From Teichococcus coralli (GTDB lineage Bacteria; Pseudomonadota; Alphaproteobacteria; Acetobacterales; Acetobacteraceae), in contig NZ_SNVJ01000015.1 of assembly GCF_009829925.1 (NCBI RefSeq), forward strand, positions 1 to 64,000: DNA of 64,000 bases, written 5' to 3'. Below, one piece after another: positions 34,239 to 43,419 of the stretch. The notes beneath the pieces were generated by a model. That model did no database searches. It saw only the letters and a program-made list of their open reading frames with translations, and was not told the origin of the DNA. Positions within the stretch are counted from its first letter, which is position 1; each line of letters opens with the position of its first letter. Both the position numbers and the translations under genes were made by a program.

Positions 34239-36932
34239 ATGAGAATCCGCGAGGGGCTGGAAGGCGCCCGCCTGCGTCTGCGCCGGGCCGTGCAGAGGCC
34301 TCGTGGACTCAGGATGCACCTGCTCGTCTTCGCCCTGGCCTTGCTGGTGCCCGCGCTGGTGGGAGGCGGGCTCACGGCGTGGCAGCTCGGCCGCACCTAC
34401 CGGGATACTGCCGAGGCCGGCCTGCAAGGCGCCGCCCGTGCCATGGCGACGGCCGTGGACCGCGAGCTGGACGTGGTGGCGACCGCGGTCAGCACCCTTG
34501 CCGGCTCTCCGGACATACGCTCGGCCCTCCTGGCGATTGACCAGCCGGACATCAACTACACCTTGGCCGACCTGCACGCGCAGATGCGCGCGGTGGGCGA
34601 GGCCTTCGGCGGCTGGGTCGTGCTGGTGCGGCCGGACGGCACCCAGCTATTCAACACGCTGCTCGCTCCTGGCACGCCCCTGCCCCGCGCCCGCGGCTTT
34701 CCCTGGATCAGCCGCGCCATGGAAACCGGACAGGTGGTGCTCAGCGACCTCTTCACCGGCGGCGTGGCGCAACGCCCGATCCTCGCCGCCTTCGCACCCA
34801 TCTTTTCGCCCGGTGGCGGTGCGCAGCGGGAACTGATCCTGATCCTCGCCTTTGATCCGGCCCGGCTTGCCGACCTGCTGGCCGAGGCGAGCGAAGGCAG
34901 CGTCGCCGGGCTGATCGAGGTGCAGCACGGTCGCTTCGTGGCGCGCTCCGCGGCGCATGCCGCCGCCGTCGGCAACGATGCCCCTGCCTGGCTTGCCAAG
35001 GCGGTGCAGGGGCGCCGCTCCGGCGTCGCCCGCGGCCCTTCGCTGGACGGCACGGAGGTGGTCGCCGCTTATCAGCGACTGAAGCGGGTGCCGTGGGCGG
35101 CAATGGTCACCCTGCCGGCCGCGGCCTATGACGCCGCCTGGGGCAAGCCGCTCATCGTTCTTCTGCTTGCCGCCGTGGCGCTGCTCGCGGCGGCGCTGGT
35201 GCTGGCGGCCCTGCTGGCGCGCCGCCTGCTCCGGCCGGTCCAGGGCCTGGCCCGCGAGGCGCAGGCCGTGGCTGCCGGGCAACCCACGCCGCCCGTCCTG
35301 CCCAGTTCCCCCGTGACCGAGTTCGAAGCCCTGCGGACCGCCCTTGGCCGCGCGGCCGAGGGCATGCGCGCCCGCGCCGCGGCCGAGGGGCGCGCCGCCG
35401 CGGCGGAAGAGGCGGCGGCGGCCTTGCGCACGGAGCGCGACCGGGCGCGGCTCTATTTCGACGTGGCCGGGGCCATGCTGGTCGTGCTCGACGCGGACGG
35501 AACGGTGCGCGGCATCAACCGGCGGGGCCTGGAAGTGCTCGGGCTTGCCAGCGAGGAGGAAGCGCTGGGCCGGAACTGGCATGACACCTTCGTGCCCGAG
35601 CGCCTGCGCCAGCCGGCGCGGGACGTCCTGCAGGCGCTCGCCGCCAGCCATGGAGCGTGGGAGGACACCCACGAGAACCGCCTGCTCCGCGCGGACGGCG
35701 AGGAACGGCTCATCGCCTGGCGGAACGCCGTGCTGAACGACGCTGCGGGCAGGCTGCTGGCGGTGGTCGGCTCCGGCGAGGACATCACCGATCGTCGCGC
35801 GGTGGAGGAGCAGCAGAACCTGCTGATGCGCGAGCTGGACCACCGCGCCAAGAACGTGCTCGCCGTTGTGCAGTCGATCGTCCGCCTGACCCGGGCCGAG
35901 CGCCCGGCCGACTTCGCCGCCGCGGTGGATGGCCGCGTCCGCGCGCTGGGCCGGGCGCACACGTTGCTGGCCCGCACCAACTGGGGTGGCAGCGACCTGG
36001 GTGCCGTGATCGAGGCCGAGCTGGCGCCCTATGTCGCCCGGCGGCGCGCGAGCTTCGTTGGCCCCGCGGTACGGCTGGCGCCGGAGGCGGTGCAGCCGCT
36101 TTCCATGATCCTGCATGAGCTCGCCACCAATGCGGCCAAGCACGGTGCCCTTTCACGCCCCGGCGGACGGGTGGGGATCAGCTGGAGCCCGCAGCCGGAA
36201 GGCGGGCTGCGCCTGGAGTGGATGGAAGCCGGCGGGCCACCCGTGCCGCCGGCCGGCGCGCGGCAGCGCGGCTTCGGCTCGCGACTGATCGAAGCCACGG
36301 CGCTCCAGCTCGGGGGGCATGTTCAGTTCGACTGGCAGCCCTCCGGGCTGAGCTGCCAGCTGCTGATCGCGGCCGACCGCGTCGCCCTGCAGACCCTGGC
36401 TTCTCCTGCCGGCGTCGCGAAGGGAGAACCCGCCGAGGGAGACGAGCAGAGGGCGCCTGCCAGGCTGGAGGGATGCCGCGTGCTGGTCGCGGAGGACGAG
36501 ACCCCGGTCGCGCTGGAGCTGGAGGACACGCTGCGCCAGCTGGGCTGCACGGTGATCGGGCCGGCGGCGACCCTCGGCGAAGCGCTGCGCCTTGCCGAGC
36601 AGGAGATCCGCGCGGGAGGCCTGGACGCCGCGGTGCTCGACGTCAACCTGCACGGCCAGGCGGCCTTCCCCGTTGCGGACCTGCTGGTGCGGCATGGCCT
36701 GCCCGTGCTGTTCGCCAGCGGCTACCACGAGTTGCCGGGCGGCTGGGCCATGGGCGGCGGCCAGGGGCAGACCGCACGGCTGCACAAGCCGCTTGCCCGC
36801 GGCGCCCTGGCCGCGGCGCTGCAGCGCCTCCTGACGGGCTCCGGAGACGCGCCAGGCGCCCTGCGCCATGAGGTCCGGCCATCTTCAGGCAAACGGCGGC
36901 GAACCTGCCGCAGCGGTCCCTCAGGGTCCTGA
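34239..36932 (+). CDS. Hybrid HWE/HisKA_2-type sensor kinase with Cache, PAS and receiver domains
   Basis: The 897-residue protein has a membrane segment at about 27-50, a periplasmic Cache-like sensor (51-300), a second span (304-328), a HAMP-like linker, a PAS domain (about 405-520), and an HWE-class kinase core. The core has His535 in RELDHRAKNVLAVVQSIV and HELATNAAKHGALS. A C-terminal receiver follows with LVAEDE and Asp801 in VLDVNL. It has no DNA-binding output. HWE kinases commonly serve light or general stress responses. The gene's last 12 bp overlap the convergent amidotransferase gene. Confidence 0.88.
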   Translation: MRIREGLEGARLRLRRAVQRPRGLRMHLLVFALALLVPALVGGGLTAWQLGRTYRDTAEAGLQGAARAMATAVDRELDVVATAVSTLAGSPDIRSALLAIDQPDINYTLADLHAQMRAVGEAFGGWVVLVRPDGTQLFNTLLAPGTPLPRARGFPWISRAMETGQVVLSDLFTGGVAQRPILAAFAPIFSPGGGAQRELILILAFDPARLADLLAEASEGSVAGLIEVQHGRFVARSAAHAAAVGNDAPAWLAKAVQGRRSGVARGPSLDGTEVVAAYQRLKRVPWAAMVTLPAAAYDAAWGKPLIVLLLAAVALLAAALVLAALLARRLLRPVQGLAREAQAVAAGQPTPPVLPSSPVTEFEALRTALGRAAEGMRARAAAEGRAAAAEEAAAALRTERDRARLYFDVAGAMLVVLDADGTVRGINRRGLEVLGLASEEEALGRNWHDTFVPERLRQPARDVLQALAASHGAWEDTHENRLLRADGEERLIAWRNAVLNDAAGRLLAVVGSGEDITDRRAVEEQQNLLMRELDHRAKNVLAVVQSIVRLTRAERPADFAAAVDGRVRALGRAHTLLARTNWGGSDLGAVIEAELAPYVARRRASFVGPAVRLAPEAVQPLSMILHELATNAAKHGALSRPGGRVGISWSPQPEGGLRLEWMEAGGPPVPPAGARQRGFGSRLIEATALQLGGHVQFDWQPSGLSCQLLIAADRVALQTLASPAGVAKGEPAEGDEQRAPARLEGCRVLVAEDETPVALELEDTLRQLGCTVIGPAATLGEALRLAEQEIRAGGLDAAVLDVNLHGQAAFPVADLLVRHGLPVLFASGYHELPGGWAMGGGQGQTARLHKPLARGALAAALQRLLTGSGDAPGALRHEVRPSSGKRRRTCRSGPSGS

Positions 36933-37664
36933 GGGCGGCGGCTCCGCGGGAAGGCCTCCGGAGCGTTCCGCCAGGGCGTGCCCCGCCCGGCGCGGCTTCT
37001 TTCCCAGCCCCACCAGCGCCAGCATCTCGGTGAACAGCGCCTCCCGCTGGGCGGCAAGTCTGGCGTCGCGCTCGCGGGTCAGCGCGAGCAGGGCTTCTGG
37101 CTGGAGGCCTTTCGCCGCAAGGCGCTCGGGCGGCGTGAAGCCGATCCAGTCGGCGATGCAGCCGGCATTGGCCTCCGGATGGAACTGCACGCCGACGGCG
37201 CGGCGATGGCGGAAGGCCTGGATGGTGCCCTCCGAACGTGCCAGCACCTCCGCCTCCGGCGGCAGTGCCACGTGGTCGCCATGCCAGCGGATCCAGGGGC
37301 CGCGCCAGACCGGGCCGGAAATCTCGGCGGTTTCCATCCAGCCCTCATGGAAGGTGCCCGTGGGCGCCACGCTGCCGCCGATGGCCGAGGCGATCATCTG
37401 CGCCCCGAAGCAGATGCCGATCGCCGGCCGCTCCGCCACGATCCAGCGCGCCAGCAGGGCCCGCTGGCGGCCAATCCAGGCATCGGCGTCATAGGCGGCC
37501 TTGGGTGAGCCCAGCGTCACCAGCAGGTCCGCCTCGGGCGTCCAGCCCTCCGGCAGTTCGGGGCCGGCCACGGTGTGCAGCACGGCGCCATGCCGCCGCT
37601 CCAGCCAGGTGCCGAAATGGCCGATCGGCGCAAGAGGAGAATTTTCGACAACCAGAACCCGCAT
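36921..37664 (-). CDS. Class I glutamine amidotransferase-like protein
   Basis: The 247-residue protein has the GATase class I triad: nucleophile Cys85 in AIGICFGAQM and the His/Glu pair in VGVQFHPEAN. Stand-alone proteins of this kind resemble the glutamine hydrolase part of GMP synthase and are often annotated so, but a synthase partner is absent and the natural substrate is unknown. It converges on the HWE kinase gene with a 12-bp overlap at the stop codons, and diverges from the ClC gene. The start at 37664 has only a weak ribosome site. Confidence 0.82.
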   Translation of the reverse strand: MRVLVVENSPLAPIGHFGTWLERRHGAVLHTVAGPELPEGWTPEADLLVTLGSPKAAYDADAWIGRQRALLARWIVAERPAIGICFGAQMIASAIGGSVAPTGTFHEGWMETAEISGPVWRGPWIRWHGDHVALPPEAEVLARSEGTIQAFRHRRAVGVQFHPEANAGCIADWIGFTPPERLAAKGLQPEALLALTRERDARLAAQREALFTEMLALVGLGKKPRRAGHALAERSGGLPAEPPPSGP

Positions 37665-37855
37665 CGTTTCTTATCCGGCATGGAGAAGGCTGCGCGGGGC
37701 GGCGCCCGGCCGCCCTTCGCCATCAATGCCGCAAGGGTGAGCGCCATGCATCCCTGCCCCGACATTTCCCTCGCCGGCATGAGGGTGTAGCGAGGACGCA
37801 GCAGGACCTGGTGCCCGCTTCGTTCATTCCACAACCTGAAAGGCTTGCCACTGCC

Positions 37856-39172
37856 ATGCGGGCAGACCGCTTCCCCTCACTGGATCGCCGCAGGCTCCGT
37901 CGCCTGCCGCTGCTTTCTCCCCGCCAGTGGCGGCGACGGCTCCTGTTCTGGCTCAGCGCCGTGCTGGTCGGCCTCACCGCCGTCGGCTTCGCCGCGCTTG
38001 CCGACGAGGCGCAGCAGATCTTCCACCGCGTCATCGCGGTCGAGCCGCTGCTGATCTTCGTGATCGCCCCGGCAGGGCTGGCGCTTTCCCTGCTGCTCAC
38101 GCGGTGGTTCTTCCCCGGTGCCCAGGGCAGCGGCATCCCGCAGGTCATCGCCGCCCTGCACGAAACCGACGCGAAGCGCATCGGCGCGCTGCTGACGCTG
38201 CGCATCGGCATCGGCAAGATCCTGCTGACGCTGCTCGGCCTGCTCAGCGGCGCCTCCATCGGCCGCGAGGGGCCGACGGCGCAGGTGGGCGCCGCCATCA
38301 TGTACAGCCTCGGCCGCTGGCAGCGCCTGCCGCGGACGGAGATGGTGCATATCCTCGTCCTTTCCGGCGGCGCGGCGGGCGTGGCGGCGGCCTTCAACAC
38401 GCCGCTCGCCGGGCTGGTCTTCGCCATCGAGGAGCTGAGCCACGGCACCCGCATCCGCACCGGCAGCCCGACCCTGACGGCCGTGGTGCTGGCTGGCCTG
38501 ATGGCCATCGCGGTGGTCGGCAACTACGTCTATTTCGGCGTCAGCCACGCCCAGCTGGAGATCGGGCCGGCCTGGATCGCGGTGCTGGTCTGCGGCGTGG
38601 CGGGAGGTTTCGCCGGCGGCCTGTTCAGCTCCGCCCTGCTGGAGGCGCAGCGCTACCTGCCACGCGCCATCCGCCGGCTTGCGGTGCGGCGGCCGGCTGT
38701 CTTCGCCGCGCTCTGCGGGCTCATGATCGCCGTCATCGGCTGGCTTTCGGGCGGCACCAGCTACGGCACCGGCTACGAGCAGGCGAAGCTGCTGGTGGAG
38801 GGCCACGGCGCCGAACTGCCGGCCGACTTCGCGATCTGGAAGCTGCTGGCCACCGTCGTTTCCTATCTCAGCGGCATCCCGGGCGGCATTTTCGCGCCCT
38901 CGCTGGCGGTGGGAGCCGGCATCGGCCAGTGGATGAGCGCGCTGCTGCCCGGGGCACCCGCCGGAGCGGTCGTGCTGCTCGGCATGGTCGGCTACTTCTC
39001 CGGCGTGGTGCAGGCGCCCATCACCGCCGCCGTCATCGTGCTGGAAATGACCAGCAACCCGCGCCTCGCCATGCCGCTGATGGGCACCGCCCTGCTGGCC
39101 TTCATGGTTTCGCGCCTGGTCTGCCGCCGGCCGCTCTACGCCAGCATGGCGAAGCGCTTCATCTCGCATTGA
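37856..39172 (+). CDS. clcA: ClC-family chloride/proton exchanger
   Basis: The 438-residue membrane protein shows the three chloride-selectivity signatures of the family: GSGIP (91-95), GREGP (136-140, with gating Glu138) and GIFAPSLAVGAGIG in the C-terminal half. Glu residues in VFAIEELSHG (192-193) suggest the internal proton gate, so it is probably an antiporter and not a channel. No CBS domains follow. Start 37856 gives the usual basic N terminus before the first helix. Confidence 0.92.
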   Translation: MRADRFPSLDRRRLRRLPLLSPRQWRRRLLFWLSAVLVGLTAVGFAALADEAQQIFHRVIAVEPLLIFVIAPAGLALSLLLTRWFFPGAQGSGIPQVIAALHETDAKRIGALLTLRIGIGKILLTLLGLLSGASIGREGPTAQVGAAIMYSLGRWQRLPRTEMVHILVLSGGAAGVAAAFNTPLAGLVFAIEELSHGTRIRTGSPTLTAVVLAGLMAIAVVGNYVYFGVSHAQLEIGPAWIAVLVCGVAGGFAGGLFSSALLEAQRYLPRAIRRLAVRRPAVFAALCGLMIAVIGWLSGGTSYGTGYEQAKLLVEGHGAELPADFAIWKLLATVVSYLSGIPGGIFAPSLAVGAGIGQWMSALLPGAPAGAVVLLGMVGYFSGVVQAPITAAVIVLEMTSNPRLAMPLMGTALLAFMVSRLVCRRPLYASMAKRFISH

Positions 39173-39182
39173 AGGAAAAAAA

Positions 39183-39236
39183 GCCCGGGGGAAAAGAATT
39201 CCCCTGGAGCCCCCATCTTTTCTCTTCGAGTTTTCA
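39183..39236 (+). terminator. GAATTC-core terminator behind clcA (left of a tail-to-tail pair)
   Basis: GGGGAA / TTCCCC arms (39188-39193, 39199-39204) around AAGAA lie 15 nt after the stop, followed by CCCCCATCTTTTCTC. The flank is AAAAAAAG. The copy faces the element behind the catalase-like gene. Confidence 0.65.
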
Positions 39237-39265
39237 GCGCTTGCGGGAAGCGCGGCCCCAACCGA

Positions 39266-39313
39266 CAAGAAGAAGACGGGGCCCGGGGGAATTCCTTTTT
39301 CCCGGGCTTTTTT
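39266..39313 (-). terminator. GAATTC-core terminator behind the catalase-like gene
   Basis: On the minus strand: GCCCGGG / CCCGGGC arms (39281-39287, 39301-39307) around GGAATTCC, then CCCCGTCTTCTTCTTGTC. A run of A residues precedes the stem on this strand, and T6 follows it on the plus strand, so it could act in both directions between the convergent genes. Confidence 0.65.
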
Positions 39314-40372
39314 CTACCCGTGCACCGGGCAGCCGTTATGGCTGGCGCGGAACCGCACCGAATCCTCGTAGGTCGACCGGCGCGCCCGCATGATGCCGCC
39401 GAGCGGCCGGTGCGCCTCGATGCCGTGCCACGGGCTGAAGGACAGCCCGTCGTCGATCTCGCGGGCACGCTCCTCGTCCCAACCGCTCTGCGGCGGCAGG
39501 CTGATGCGCGCCACGGCCACGTAGGGGCTCTCCTCCTCCGGCCAGGGCACCGAGCTATCCTCGATCGGCATGGTCTCGGGGTTGGTCAGCAGCTGCGCGC
39601 GCAGCTCCCACTCGCCGCCCTGCTCGCGGAAAAAGGCGTTGACCGCCTCGCGCAGCGCATCCGGATGCCCGCCGGCCTTGATCTCCGTGCCGGCGAGCGC
39701 CGTCAGGGCGGGGGAGACCGGGGCAACGGAGAGCTTCGCCACGTAGTCGCCGTAGCGCAGCGGAGCCTGCGTCCAGAAGGTCTCGCCAAGGATGTGGGTG
39801 TTCGGCTGCCCGCCCAGGTTCTTCAGCAGGGCGCTCTCGCCGCCAAAGGTCTCCACCACCTTTTCCGCGCCGCGCAGCGTGGCCGAGATGACCTTCTTCA
39901 GTCCTTGCGGCTTGTCGGTGGTGGCCGCCAGCAGCTTCAGGTTCTTGGCGAAGGCCTTGGGGTCGGGCGCTGCGAAGGCGGGCGCGTTGGCCATCACGAA
40001 GTCCTGCGAGTTCTCCGTGTCGGAGCCGGGCAGGCGGGGTCCCTCCACCTCCAGCACCTTCACCGCCAGCCCACGCGGGGTGGAAACGCTGTCGTCCAGC
40101 ACGTCGCCGGGATTGGTCGAGAAGCGCAGCACGACCTTGTAGGTGGCTGGGCGCGCGAACATGCCCTGGGCGAGGGTGGGCGGCAGGTGGTCGAGCACCC
40201 GCAGCTCGCCCTTCAGCAAGGCATGGCCCTTGGCGTGCACGCTGCGCACGGCATGGCCATAGTCTTCAAAGGTGGTCTCGCTGATATGCCGCAGCGCCTG
40301 GGTCAGCTCGGCAATGGTTTCGGCCTCGTCGGGCTGCGGCGATTCCAGGCTGGGAGCGTAGCGGACGGGCAT
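39314..40372 (-). CDS. Catalase-family haem protein
   Basis: The 352-residue protein belongs to the small catalase-related group. It has the family segment VRSVHAKGHALLKGEL with a probable distal His46, LRFSTNPGDVLDDSVSTPRGLAVKV and ENSQDFVMANAPAF. It is shorter than true catalases (about 480 residues) and lacks their C-terminal part. Relatives act as peroxidases or lipid hydroperoxide-related enzymes, so catalase activity is not assured. Start 40372 has GGAG about 10 nt upstream. Located just downstream of hemE on the same strand, with 61 bp between them. Confidence 0.84.
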   Translation of the reverse strand: MPVRYAPSLESPQPDEAETIAELTQALRHISETTFEDYGHAVRSVHAKGHALLKGELRVLDHLPPTLAQGMFARPATYKVVLRFSTNPGDVLDDSVSTPRGLAVKVLEVEGPRLPGSDTENSQDFVMANAPAFAAPDPKAFAKNLKLLAATTDKPQGLKKVISATLRGAEKVVETFGGESALLKNLGGQPNTHILGETFWTQAPLRYGDYVAKLSVAPVSPALTALAGTEIKAGGHPDALREAVNAFFREQGGEWELRAQLLTNPETMPIEDSSVPWPEEESPYVAVARISLPPQSGWDEERAREIDDGLSFSPWHGIEAHRPLGGIMRARRSTYEDSVRFRASHNGCPVHG

Positions 40373-40433
40373 GGCGGTCGTTCTCCAGGGTGCTTCCCGC
40401 AGAACGCCTCCTGCCCGCCGCCCGTTGCCTGCC

Positions 40434-41477
40434 TCAGCCGATGCGGATGATCCGCGCCAGCGCCGCCACATGCTCCGGCGGGGTCGGCGGCACGATGCCG
40501 TGGCCGAGGTTGAACACGAAGGGGCGCCCTCGCATCGCGGCCAGGATGGCGCGTGCCTCCGCTTCCAGGGAGGGGCCGCCGGCCACCACCGCCTGCGGGT
40601 CCAGGTTGCCCTGCAGGGCGATCTGCGGCGGCACGCTGGCCGCTGCCCAGCGGGGGTCCATGGCGGTGTCCATGGCCACCGTGCCCACGCCCACGCGCTG
40701 CGCATACTCGACGATCATCGGTCCGGCGAGGCGCGGAAAGCCGATCAGCGGGATCTCGGGATGCACCTTGCGGATGGCGCGGACGATGGCGTTGCTCGGC
40801 TCGATGCACCAACGGCGGAACTGGGCGGGCGGCAGCAGGCCGGCCCAGCTGTCGAACAGCATCAGCGCCTCGGCACCTGCTTCCGCCTGGGCCAGCAGGT
40901 ATTCCACCGTGGCCTCCACCAGCAGCCGGATCAGCTTGCCGAACAGGGCGGGGTCGGCATAGGCGAGGCGCCGTGTCTCGGCGAACTCCTTGCCGCCCTT
41001 TCCGTCCACCATGTAGCAGGCCACGGTGAAAGGGCTGCCCGCGAAGCCGATCAGGGCGGTTCGCGGCGCTTCCTGAGCCAGCCCGGCCCGTACCCGCGCA
41101 ACCGTCTCCAGAATGGGCGCCACCTTCGCCCGCACAGCCTCGGGCTGCAGCGCGGCGAGGCCGGCGGCATCCCTTACCGGGTCCAGCAGCGGTCCTTCCC
41201 CCTCGGCATAGCGCAGCCCCTGCCCCAGCGCCCAGGGCACCATCAGGATGTCGCTGAACAGGATGGCGCCGTCCATGCCGTAGCGGCGTATCGGCTGCAG
41301 GGTGACCTCGGCCGCCAGCTCGGGCGTCGTGCACAGGCTGATGAAGTCACCCGCCTGGGCGCGCAGCAGGCGGTATTCCGGCAGGTAGCGCCCGGCCTGG
41401 CGCATCAGCCAGAAGGGCGGTGGCCAGAGGGCTTCCCCGGAGAGAGCACGCAGCAAGGGCTTCGACGCGTTTTCCAT
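40434..41477 (-). CDS. hemE: Uroporphyrinogen decarboxylase
   Basis: HemE decarboxylates the four acetate side chains of uroporphyrinogen III in haem synthesis. The 347-residue protein has the N-terminal signature PPFWLMRQAGRYLPEYR, YGMDGAILFSDILM, the IGFAGSPFTVACYM segment and FNLGHGIVPPTPPEHV near the end. AGGGG lies upstream of ATG 41477. It borders the probable chromosome origin and points away from it, as in Caulobacter. Confidence 0.97.
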   Translation of the reverse strand: MENASKPLLRALSGEALWPPPFWLMRQAGRYLPEYRLLRAQAGDFISLCTTPELAAEVTLQPIRRYGMDGAILFSDILMVPWALGQGLRYAEGEGPLLDPVRDAAGLAALQPEAVRAKVAPILETVARVRAGLAQEAPRTALIGFAGSPFTVACYMVDGKGGKEFAETRRLAYADPALFGKLIRLLVEATVEYLLAQAEAGAEALMLFDSWAGLLPPAQFRRWCIEPSNAIVRAIRKVHPEIPLIGFPRLAGPMIVEYAQRVGVGTVAMDTAMDPRWAAASVPPQIALQGNLDPQAVVAGGPSLEAEARAILAAMRGRPFVFNLGHGIVPPTPPEHVAALARIIRIG

Positions 41478-41488
41478 GGCGCCCCTTT

Positions 41489-41800
41489 CTATGAAAAAGA
41501 GTCTTTAAGAAAGGTAGGGGGTCCAGTAGGGCCTGTGGATAAGGGGGACGCAAATGCATCCACCGCTTTCCACAAAGTTTTCCACAAGTGCGAATCGGCA
41601 AAAAACCCAGCTCAAAGGCCGGTTTCCGGCTTTTTCCCCGGACTTGCACCGCGCGCTGTGCCCAGCCATGCCCAACCCCCTGAAAATGCGGATTCAATCC
41701 CCGATTCCCCCACCCCACCCTTGGCGGGCCCATTGTTTTCCACAATCTCCACAGCATTCCCCGCTATTCTCCACGCCCAGAAACACCGCCTGACGCCCCG
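41489..41800. other. oriC: Probable chromosomal replication origin (oriC)
   Basis: The 329-bp gap between divergent hemE and the PPSR gene carries clustered DnaA-box-like 9-mers: TGTGGATAA (41534-41542, a perfect TTATCCACA on the minus strand), CTTTCCACA (41566-41574), TTTTCCACA (41578-41586), TTTTCCACA (41736-41744) and ATCTCCACA (41745-41753). AT-richer stretches flank these, notably 41489-41515 next to hemE. The gene neighbourhood equals the Caulobacter Cori locus. Confidence 0.8.
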
Positions 41801-41806
41801 GAGCCG

Positions 41807-42676
41807 ATGTCCCACCGCCCCTTCAACCTGCATCTCGTCTCCGACAGCACCGGTGAGACGCTGAATTCCATCATGCGCGCCACCCTGGCCCGCTTCCCCG
41901 ACCCGCAGGTGGTGCACCACCGCTGGTCGCTGGTCCGCTCGCACCTCCAGCTCGAGCAGGTGCTGGAGGGCATCAAGGCCGAGCCGGGCCCAGTGATGTT
42001 CACCCTGGTGGACCGCTCGCTGCGCCATGCGCTGGAGGAGGTGTGCCAGCAGATCGGCGTGCCCTGCCTTTCCGTGCTCGACCCGGTGATGGATCTCCTG
42101 CAGGCCCAGCTCGGCCAGCAGGCCCGCGAGAAGCGCGCCGCGCAATATGTTCTGGACGCCGACTATTTCCGCCGCATCGACGCCATGCACTACGTGCTGG
42201 CACATGACGACGGCCAGGGCGTGGCCGGCATCGAGGAGGCTGATTGCGTGCTGGTGGGCGTCTCCCGCTCCAGCAAGACGCCCACCTGCTTCTACCTGGC
42301 GAACCGCGGCATCAAGGCGGCCAATGTGCCGATCGTGCCCACCTCGCCCCTGCCGAGGGAGCTTGAGGACTCCCCCTGTCCCGTGATCGGCCTGACCATC
42401 GACACCAGCGCGCTGATCGACATCCGCCGGCACCGGCTGAAGATCATCGGCACCGGAGGCATGCGGCAGGACACCAACGACTACGTGGACTTCGAGGCGG
42501 TCCGGGCCGAGATCCAGGCGGCGCGGCGGCTCTGCACCAGCCATGGCTGGCCGGTGATCGACGTCACCCGCCGCTCCATCGAGGAAACGGCGGCCACGGT
42601 GCTGCAGCTGATGGAGGCCTGGCACGCCCGGCGCAACCAGATGGCTACGGCGCGCGCGGTTCCACCGGGCGCATGA
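41807..42676 (+). CDS. Pyruvate, phosphate dikinase regulatory protein (DUF299 kinase/pyrophosphorylase)
   Basis: PPSR-family enzymes phosphorylate and dephosphorylate pyruvate, phosphate dikinase or PEP synthetase with ADP and phosphate. The 289-residue product starts [20 protein letters not shown] and has the P-loop-like [25 protein letters not shown] and [18 protein letters not shown]. Only the first 18-20 residues were read per motif here, but the whole length fits. This is the gene that flanks alphaproteobacterial oriC. Its stop overlaps the maf start. Confidence 0.94.
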   Translation: MSHRPFNLHLVSDSTGETLNSIMRATLARFPDPQVVHHRWSLVRSHLQLEQVLEGIKAEPGPVMFTLVDRSLRHALEEVCQQIGVPCLSVLDPVMDLLQAQLGQQAREKRAAQYVLDADYFRRIDAMHYVLAHDDGQGVAGIEEADCVLVGVSRSSKTPTCFYLANRGIKAANVPIVPTSPLPRELEDSPCPVIGLTIDTSALIDIRRHRLKIIGTGGMRQDTNDYVDFEAVRAEIQAARRLCTSHGWPVIDVTRRSIEETAATVLQLMEAWHARRNQMATARAVPPGA

Positions 42677-43269
42677 CGCGGCTGATCCTCGCATCCTCCT
42701 CCGCCACCCGCGCGGCGCTGCTGCGCGCCGCCGGGCTCGACTTCGAGGCGCGCCCCGCCGCCGTGGACGAGGCCGCGCTGAAGGCCGCCGCGCAGGCCGA
42801 GTCGATGCCGCCCGCCGATGCCGCCATCCTGCTGGCCGAGGCGAAGGCCGAGCGCATCGCCCGCCGCGAGCCGGAGGCGCTGGTGATCGGCGCCGACCAG
42901 CTCCTGGTGTGCGAGGAGCGCTGGTTCGACAAGCCGGAGGACGTCACGGCCGCGCGCGAGCAGCTCCGCGCCCTGCGCGGGCGGACGCATACGCTGTTCA
43001 CCGCCATGGTGGCCTGGCGGCACGGGCGGCGCGTCTGGCAGCACGTGGCGCGGCCGCGGCTGACGATGCGGGATTTCTCCGACGCCTTTCTGGAACGCTA
43101 CCTGGCGGCGGAAGGGGAGGCGGTGACGTATTCGGTCGGGGCCTACCGGCTCGAAGGCCTGGGCATCCAGCTGTTTCGCGAGGTGGAGGGCGAGCACAGC
43201 GGCATTTTGGGCCTGCCGCTGCTGCCGTTGCTCGGCTTCCTGCGCCAGCATGGGGCGTTGGAGGGCTGA
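42673..43269 (+). CDS. maf: Maf-family nucleotide pyrophosphatase
   Basis: Maf proteins hydrolyse modified or canonical NTPs to NMPs and are tied to septum control. The 198-residue protein begins [21 protein letters not shown], with the [13 protein letters not shown] motif (catalytic Asp) and [13 protein letters not shown] near the C terminus. ATG 42673 overlaps the PPSR stop. Usually aroE, coaE and dnaQ follow maf at the origin; here an opposing DUF2147 gene follows. Confidence 0.93.
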   Translation: MTRLILASSSATRAALLRAAGLDFEARPAAVDEAALKAAAQAESMPPADAAILLAEAKAERIARREPEALVIGADQLLVCEERWFDKPEDVTAAREQLRALRGRTHTLFTAMVAWRHGRRVWQHVARPRLTMRDFSDAFLERYLAAEGEAVTYSVGAYRLEGLGIQLFREVEGEHSGILGLPLLPLLGFLRQHGALEG

Positions 43270-43419
43270 AAGAGGAACGGGGCGCCGGCTCCTCCTCCTG
43301 AGATGGCGGTGCTTCCGGCGGAAAGGCGAATGGCGTGGCCTGCGGTGACAGCGTCACCCCGGCGGGGCTCCCGGGGCGGCGCTTCTGGCTCCGGACGCTG
43401 TTTCCGGGAGGGCCTGCCC

